Shown here one piece after another: positions 46,003 through 50,608 of a DNA stretch of 50,608 nucleotides. A program made the position numbers and the translations under genes. Location of the stretch: assembly GCA_008015325.1 (NCBI GenBank), contig SSFI01000049.1:1-50608 (forward strand), read 5' to 3'. The notes below the pieces were generated by a model. It made no database searches, was not told the DNA's origin, and saw only the letters and a list, made by a program, of their open reading frames with translations. The stretch is from Rheinheimera sp. (GTDB lineage Bacteria > Pseudomonadota > Gammaproteobacteria > Enterobacterales > Alteromonadaceae). The first letter of the stretch is position 1. Every line of letters begins with the position of its first letter.

Positions 46003-47114
46003 GATTGTTTTGCTAACATCCGTTTGTGGGTACTGATCGACATCAGAATGCCAAAGCCGGCTAATAAGGTCACCAACGAGGTGCCACCATAGCTGATGAG
46101 CGGCAATGGCACGCCAACTACCGGCAGGATACCAGATACCATGCCGATATTAACAAACACATAGACAAAAAACGTCAGTGTAATACTGCCGGCGAGGAAT
46201 TTGCTGTAATTGTCCTGTGCCTGGCTGGCGATAATGAGGCCACGCCCCAGAATAAACAGATAAATCCCTAATAGCGCCAATACGCCCATCAGACCAAATT
46301 CCTCGGAATACACGGCAAAAATAAAATCGGTATGGCGCTCCGGTAAAAACTCCAGTTGCGACTGGGTGCCATGTAACCAGCCTTTGCCTTCAATGCCGCC
46401 GGAACCAATGGCTATTTTCGACTGAATAATCTGAAAACCTTTGCCGAGTGGATCGCGTTCTTCGTCCAGTAATGTGAGCACGCGCTGACGCTGGTAATCA
46501 TGCATCAGGAAGTTCCACAAAATGGGAATAAAACCGGCGATCAGAGCCGCGATCACGCCGATGATTTTCCAGCTCATGCCACTGAAAAAAATCACAAACA
46601 CACCAGCGACGCAAACCAGAATGGAAGTACCCAGATCGGGCTGTTTGGCAATCAGCAAAGTCGGCACCAGGCAGATGGCAAAGCCGATGAGAATATCGCG
46701 GATACGCGGCGGAATGGGTTGATTACCCATGTACCAGGCTACTGCCATCGGCACCGCCAGTTTCATCACCTCTGACGGCTGAAATTTAGTAAAGCCAAGG
46801 TCCAGCCAGCGGGTTGAACCTTTCGCGGTATAACCGAACAGTTCAACCAGCACCAGCATCACGACGCCAAAACAGTACAAAGGCACTGACCAGTGCTGAT
46901 AAGTTTTTGGATTGACCTGCGCAAGACCAAACATCACGATCAGGGCAAAACCAAGCCGCGCTGTCTGCTGTTCCAGTTTAAGTAAATCCTGACCATCGGC
47001 ACTATAGAGCGTGACCAGCCCAAGAATAGTGACGGCCAATATGCCAAGCAATAACGGAAAATCGACATGCCAGCGTTGCAGACGATGCTGGGTGTTTTCC
47101 ATAAAACTGTTCAT
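45999..47114 (-). CDS. rodA: Rod-shape peptidoglycan glycosyltransferase RodA
   Basis: Inner-membrane SEDS glycosyltransferase of the elongasome that polymerises lipid II with PBP2. 371 residues and about ten membrane helices. The family motifs GSTRWLDLGFTKFQPSE and, at the end, GVPLPLISYGGTSL are conserved. The ATG overlaps the mrdA stop by 4 bases and has GGAGG 6 bases ahead, so synthesis of the two partners is coupled. Confidence 0.97.
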   Translation of the reverse strand: MNSFMENTQHRLQRWHVDFPLLLGILAVTILGLVTLYSADGQDLLKLEQQTARLGFALIVMFGLAQVNPKTYQHWSVPLYCFGVVMLVLVELFGYTAKGSTRWLDLGFTKFQPSEVMKLAVPMAVAWYMGNQPIPPRIRDILIGFAICLVPTLLIAKQPDLGTSILVCVAGVFVIFFSGMSWKIIGVIAALIAGFIPILWNFLMHDYQRQRVLTLLDEERDPLGKGFQIIQSKIAIGSGGIEGKGWLHGTQSQLEFLPERHTDFIFAVYSEEFGLMGVLALLGIYLFILGRGLIIASQAQDNYSKFLAGSITLTFFVYVFVNIGMVSGILPVVGVPLPLISYGGTSLVTLLAGFGILMSISTHKRMLAKQS

Positions 47115-49333
47115 AGGCGGCCTCCGCCGTTTGTGCCCGTCGGGTTATTGCCGTTTTGTTGCTGGCTTTGCTGCTGACCTTCTTCGTCCAGTTGCGGTGC
47201 CGGCAGGTTTTCAGGTTCCGGCGTTGGAATGACCGGCGCGGCGTTTTGCGGCTGGCTGCGGGCCGGCACATTGTCGGTGCCGGTTTCAGTGTTCGCTGGT
47301 GCCGGGCCTGCGTTGGTGTCGGCTTTGTTCTGGCTGGCTTTTTGCGCCGCCAGTGCTTTGGCAGCTTTTTCCCGTGCCGCTTCTTCGGCATAACGTTGTT
47401 CACGCGCAATCATGGCTGCCGCACGTTCGGCCTGAATTTTTTGAACTGTGGCGCGGTCCGGCAGCTGTGGGGCGTCATACTGCGGCGAGAAATAATAATC
47501 CATCAGCTGGCGTGCGACCGGCGCGGCATTGGTACCACCGCCGCCACTGGCGACGTTTTCAACGATAACTGAGATAACAATTTCCGGCTTGTCGTGCGGC
47601 GCATAACCAACAAACAACGCATTATCACGATGCCGTTCGTTGATGTTACTGGCTTTGTATTTGACACCCGCGGCAATATTAATCACCTGAGCTGTGCCGG
47701 TTTTGCCGCCTGCGGTGTAGGTTGCGCCGATGAATGCACCGTGTGCGGTACCACCTTCCAATACAGTTCGATACATGGCTTCGCGAGCGATAGCCCAGTT
47801 TTGCGGGTTAATGACCTCGATCACCTGCTCTTTGGGTTGTAACAGCGAGGTCTGCTGCTCTTTATTGCGAAAACTCTCACCAAGGCGCGGTGTGATGCGA
47901 GCGCCGTCGTTGATCAATGTGGCGGTGGTCAGCGCGATTTGCAGCGGGGTGGATTGCCAGTAACCCTGACCGATACCGATGTTGATAGTATCCCCCGGCC
48001 CCCAGTTTTGTTTACGCCGGACTTTTTTCCACTCGCGGCTTGGCATCAGGCCTGAGGTTTCTTCACCGATATCGATGCCGGACAAATGGCCATAACCGGC
48101 TTTCTGCATAAAATCAGAGATGCGGTCTACGCCCATTTTGTAAGCTAAATCATAGAAATAGGTGTCACAGCTTTTGATGATGCCGGTATACACATCGACA
48201 TAGCCGTGGCCCCATTTAATATGGTCGCGCCAGGGCCGGCTGACTTTGGGCAAGCGATAAAAGCCAGGGTCAGGCACCCGGGTATGTTCGGTAACAACTC
48301 CGGCTTCGAGACCTGCGACCGCCATCAGCGGTTTTACTGTTGAAGCCGGCGGATAGACGCCTTGCGTCATGCGGTTCACCAAAGGCCGGTCCGGAGAATT
48401 CAGCAACATGCGATAATCTTTGCCACTGATGCCGTGGACAAATAAGTTCGGGTCATACGAGGGGTTGGAATAAAACGCCAGAATACCGCCGGTGCGTGGG
48501 TCCATAGCGACAATAGCGCCACGGTTTTCCCCCAGTGCTTCCTGCGCTTTTAATTGCAGGCCTAAATCCAGCGTCAGATATAAATCGTCGCCGGAAACGG
48601 CTGGTTGCTCGCGTAGGGTGCGGATCACCCGGCCGCGGTTATTGACTTCCACTTCCTGAAAGCCAACGGTGCCATGTAACTGGGCCTCATAATATTTTTC
48701 GATACCGATTTTGCCGATATCGCGGGTGGCGGCGTAGTTCGGGCTTTGGCCGTTTTCTTCAATCTGCTTAAATTCTTTATCGTTTATTTTGCCGATGTAC
48801 CCAAGGCCATGCGTCAGCAAATCGCCGTAAGGATAATGCCGGGTTAAGCGCGCTTCTAAGGTCACGCCTTTCAGATGATGCAAATGCACCGCCAGACGCG
48901 CCACTTCCTGTTCGGTCAAAAGCTCTTTGAGCGCAATACTCTTAAAACGGCGCTGTGCTTTGACTTCTTTAAAAAAGTCCGCTTTTTGCTCTGGTGTGAT
49001 CTCGATAATCGCCGCGATTTGTTCGACAGCAGCATGCAGATCTGGCACTTGCTCCGGTACCAGTTCTATCGAATGCACCGGCGCATTTTCTGCTAGTAAA
49101 GTGCCGCGCCGGTCGAAAATCATGCCGCGATTCGGCGATAACGGCACCAGCTTGATGCGGTTACCGTCGGCACGGGTGGAGTATTCTTCGTAGCGCAGCA
49201 CCTGCAGGTTATACAAATTGGCGATGAGGATGCCAAAGCACAACAAAATAAAACCAAATGCGATCAACGCCCGGCGATTAAACAGCAGCGTCTCAAAAGC
49301 AACATCGGCAATGGCAATACGGCGTTTTTGCAT
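47111..49333 (-). CDS. mrdA: Penicillin-binding protein 2 (elongasome transpeptidase)
   Basis: Class B penicillin-binding protein that cross-links side-wall peptidoglycan with RodA. Membrane helix about 22-44, pedestal domain (about 65-235), then transpeptidase: S331-T-V-K334 (E. coli S330), S388-C-D390 and K544-T-G546. The protein is 740 residues against about 630 in E. coli. The surplus is a C-terminal extension from about 630, first charged and helical (Ala, Glu, Arg), then Pro/Gln/Asn-rich with runs of Q, N and G. It would lie in the periplasm after the catalytic domain. Coupled to rodA by overlapping codons and 3 bases after rlmH. Confidence 0.97.
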   Translation of the reverse strand: MQKRRIAIADVAFETLLFNRRALIAFGFILLCFGILIANLYNLQVLRYEEYSTRADGNRIKLVPLSPNRGMIFDRRGTLLAENAPVHSIELVPEQVPDLHAAVEQIAAIIEITPEQKADFFKEVKAQRRFKSIALKELLTEQEVARLAVHLHHLKGVTLEARLTRHYPYGDLLTHGLGYIGKINDKEFKQIEENGQSPNYAATRDIGKIGIEKYYEAQLHGTVGFQEVEVNNRGRVIRTLREQPAVSGDDLYLTLDLGLQLKAQEALGENRGAIVAMDPRTGGILAFYSNPSYDPNLFVHGISGKDYRMLLNSPDRPLVNRMTQGVYPPASTVKPLMAVAGLEAGVVTEHTRVPDPGFYRLPKVSRPWRDHIKWGHGYVDVYTGIIKSCDTYFYDLAYKMGVDRISDFMQKAGYGHLSGIDIGEETSGLMPSREWKKVRRKQNWGPGDTINIGIGQGYWQSTPLQIALTTATLINDGARITPRLGESFRNKEQQTSLLQPKEQVIEVINPQNWAIAREAMYRTVLEGGTAHGAFIGATYTAGGKTGTAQVINIAAGVKYKASNINERHRDNALFVGYAPHDKPEIVISVIVENVASGGGGTNAAPVARQLMDYYFSPQYDAPQLPDRATVQKIQAERAAAMIAREQRYAEEAAREKAAKALAAQKASQNKADTNAGPAPANTETGTDNVPARSQPQNAAPVIPTPEPENLPAPQLDEEGQQQSQQQNGNNPTGTNGGGRL

Positions 49334-49336
49334 CCG

Positions 49337-49807
49337 TTACTCGCGATGATAAGGATGGTTAGTACTGATACTCCAGGCGCGGTACAGGCTTTCTGCCAGT
49401 ACCACCCGCACCAGCGGATGCGGTAAGGTTAAGGCTGACAACGACCATTTGCCTTCGCTGGCAGCGATGCAGGCCGGCGCCAGGCCTTCAGGCCCGCCGA
49501 CTAACAAACAGACGTCTCGGCCATCCAGCTGCCACTGCACCAGTTTTTGCGCCAATTGCGGGCTGGACCAGTTGCCGCCTTCTACTTCCAGCGTGATGAT
49601 GCGGGCGCCTTTGGGCACAGCGGCCAGCATTTTTTCGCCTTCGATATCCAGAATACGTTTGATGTCGGCGTTTTTGCCGCGTTTGCCGGCCGGAATTTCA
49701 ATCAGTTCAAACGGCATATCACGCGGAAAGCGCCGGGCGTATTCTTCAAAGCCGGTGCTGACCCAGCCCGGCATTTTGGTGCCTACGGCGATTAAAATCA
49801 GTTTCAT
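49337..49807 (-). CDS. rlmH: 23S rRNA pseudouridine(1915) N3-methyltransferase
   Basis: Cytoplasmic SPOUT methylase that modifies pseudouridine-1915 in helix 69 of 23S rRNA on assembled 70S ribosomes. 156 residues (E. coli 155). SAM-binding trefoil knot motifs [11 protein letters not shown] and [23 protein letters not shown] are present, and the C-terminus ends NHPYHRE as in homologues. It lies between rsfS and mrdA with gaps of only 3 bases. Confidence 0.97.
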   Translation of the reverse strand: MKLILIAVGTKMPGWVSTGFEEYARRFPRDMPFELIEIPAGKRGKNADIKRILDIEGEKMLAAVPKGARIITLEVEGGNWSSPQLAQKLVQWQLDGRDVCLLVGGPEGLAPACIAASEGKWSLSALTLPHPLVRVVLAESLYRAWSISTNHPYHRE

Positions 49808-49810
49808 GCT

Positions 49811-50131
49811 TCAGGCTGCCCAGAGCTTTTCCAGCTGATAAAACTGCCGGCTTTCTTCCTGCATCACATGCACAACCACATCGCCTAAATCAATCAGCAC
49901 CCAGTCGCCGTATCGCTCACCTTCGACACCCAAAATGGTCATGCCTTTATTTTTGAGCTCACTTGTCAGGTACCAGGCGATACTTTTGGTGTGACGGTTC
50001 GAAGTACCGGTGCAGACCACCATAAAATCGGTTTCACCCGTTTTACCATGCATGTCGATCGCAGTGATATCGCGCGCTTTCATGTCGTCGATTTTCTCAA
50101 GCACTAATTGCAGTAACTCAATGCTTTGCAA
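49811..50131 (-). CDS. rsfS: Ribosome silencing factor RsfS
   Basis: A 106-residue protein that binds L14 of the 50S subunit and blocks subunit joining when nutrients are low. It aligns from the first residue with E. coli RsfS (QSIELLQLVLEKIDDMKARD), with the conserved CTGTSNRH and the ending DVVVHVMQEESRQFYQLEKLW. The start is a TTG with only a weak upstream GAGA; no in-frame ATG lies nearby. It follows nadD on the minus strand, as in E. coli. Confidence 0.95.
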   Translation of the reverse strand: MQSIELLQLVLEKIDDMKARDITAIDMHGKTGETDFMVVCTGTSNRHTKSIAWYLTSELKNKGMTILGVEGERYGDWVLIDLGDVVVHVMQEESRQFYQLEKLWAA

Positions 50132-50194
50132 GGTATTGTTCTCGTGTAGAAGAAGTGTGTGGCGAAAGGGCGGAGTGTACCAGTTTTTCCTGCA

Positions 50195-50608
50195 TCAGCC
50201 CACCGCCGAACGATATAAACCGTGCTGTTGGATATAGTCAGCAACCGCTGGTATTTGCAGTGGATGCGCCTCGGTTGGCGCTTGGCGTAGCTTGGTTGCT
50301 GACACATCAAATGCTGGATTGGCAAGACGGTAAATGCAGCCGCTGCTTTGGCGGTCAAGTTCATAAAGATCGGTGACTTGATAGCGCGCGAGCAACTCAG
50401 GTGCGTCGCCATCGGCGGCATTGTAGCCTGGGCGGTCAACCACCAACAAATGCGCTAATGCCAAGATCTCTTGCCAGCGATGCCAGCGAGTAAAGTACTG
50501 TAGCGAATCCATGCCAATCAAAAAGCACAAGTGATCCGTGGGATAGGCTTTTTTTATTGCCGACAACGTATCCACTGTATAAGACGGTTGGGCGTGTAAG
50601 AGTTCGAT
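50195..50608 (-). CDS. nadD: Nicotinate-nucleotide adenylyltransferase, N-terminal part outside the window
   Basis: Cytoplasmic enzyme making deamido-NAD from nicotinate mononucleotide and ATP. Only the last 137 codons are in the window; the open frame runs to the edge (IELLHAQPSYTVDTL), so the GTG at 50575 is an internal valine and not a start. Diagnostic segments are PSYTVDTL, LIGMDSLQYFTRWHRW and the C-terminal ISATKLR-like VSATKLRQ (nucleotide site). The HxGH motif lies outside. Leads into rsfS-rlmH-mrdA. Confidence 0.93.
   Translation of the reverse strand: MELLHAQPSYTVDTLSAIKKAYPTDHLCFLIGMDSLQYFTRWHRWQEILALAHLLVVDRPGYNAADGDAPELLARYQVTDLYELDRQSSGCIYRLANPAFDVSATKLRQAPTEAHPLQIPAVADYIQQHGLYRSAVG

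Noticed and set aside
50195-50575. Complete 126-codon gene starting at the GTG near the right edge
   Set aside because: The frame stays open to the window end with family-typical residues (PSYTVDTL), so this is an internal codon of a truncated nadD.

Overview
The window looks like a chromosomal segment of a gammaproteobacterium, most likely an Alteromonadales relative of the Rheinheimera/Alishewanella type. This is inferred from protein flavour, the short O-antigen-type export genes, and gene order that follows E. coli/Shewanella housekeeping blocks (dnaK-dnaJ, dapB-carA-carB-greA, rlmE-ftsH-folP-glmM, secG-tRNA-Leu-tRNA-fMet-rimP-nusA-infB-rbfA-truB-rpsO-pnp-nlpI, and nadD-rsfS-rlmH-mrdA-rodA-rlpA-dacA-ybeD-lipB-lipA). 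No taxonomic marker such as 16S is present, so the genus is not proven. No insertion sequence, prophage, integrase or CRISPR array is visible.

Layout. 0-1 kb: end of a tandem tRNA-Arg(ACG) array, then about 800 bases without a gene but packed with small hairpins, a 32-nt direct repeat of the tRNA tail and a tRNA-like fragment. 1-2.6 kb: a broken methyl-accepting chemotaxis protein gene. 2.9-6.7 kb: a three-gene polysaccharide export operon (outer-membrane barrel, Wza-like, Wzc-like) with no glycosyltransferases beside it. 6.7-10.6 kb: luxS divergent from a heat-shock dnaK-dnaJ pair with a recognisable sigma-32 promoter. 10.7-16.5 kb: an accessory block with an M48 metalloprotease lipoprotein, an NhaC-family antiporter, a YqhD-like alcohol dehydrogenase, and a nucleotidyltransferase plus NahK-like sugar kinase pair.

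16.7-22.6 kb: dapB, then carA-carB-greA with a terminator-like hairpin in the carA leader. 22.7-29.7 kb: a small uncharacterised protein, yhbY divergent from rlmE-ftsH, then folP-glmM, tpiA and secG. 29.8-40.1 kb: tRNA-Leu(GAG), tRNA-fMet and the transcription/translation operon through pnp and nlpI. 40.1-41.2 kb: a lipoprotein with an HExxH metalloprotease motif whose start codon lies inside the end of nlpI and whose signal-peptide codons contain a perfect intrinsic terminator. This is the most interesting locus here. 41.2-50.6 kb (minus strand): a PilZ protein, the lipoate genes, and the cell-elongation/peptidoglycan genes through to nadD, which runs off the right edge.

As a whole the window is mainly conserved core genome for protein folding and quality control (DnaK, DnaJ, FtsH, M48, NlpI), nucleotide and amino-acid synthesis (CarAB, DapB, FolP), translation initiation and RNA decay (NusA, IF2, RbfA, TruB, S15, PNPase), and wall growth (GlmM, PBP2, RodA, RlpA, DacA). 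Several genes start at TTG or GTG with strong Shine-Dalgarno sequences.
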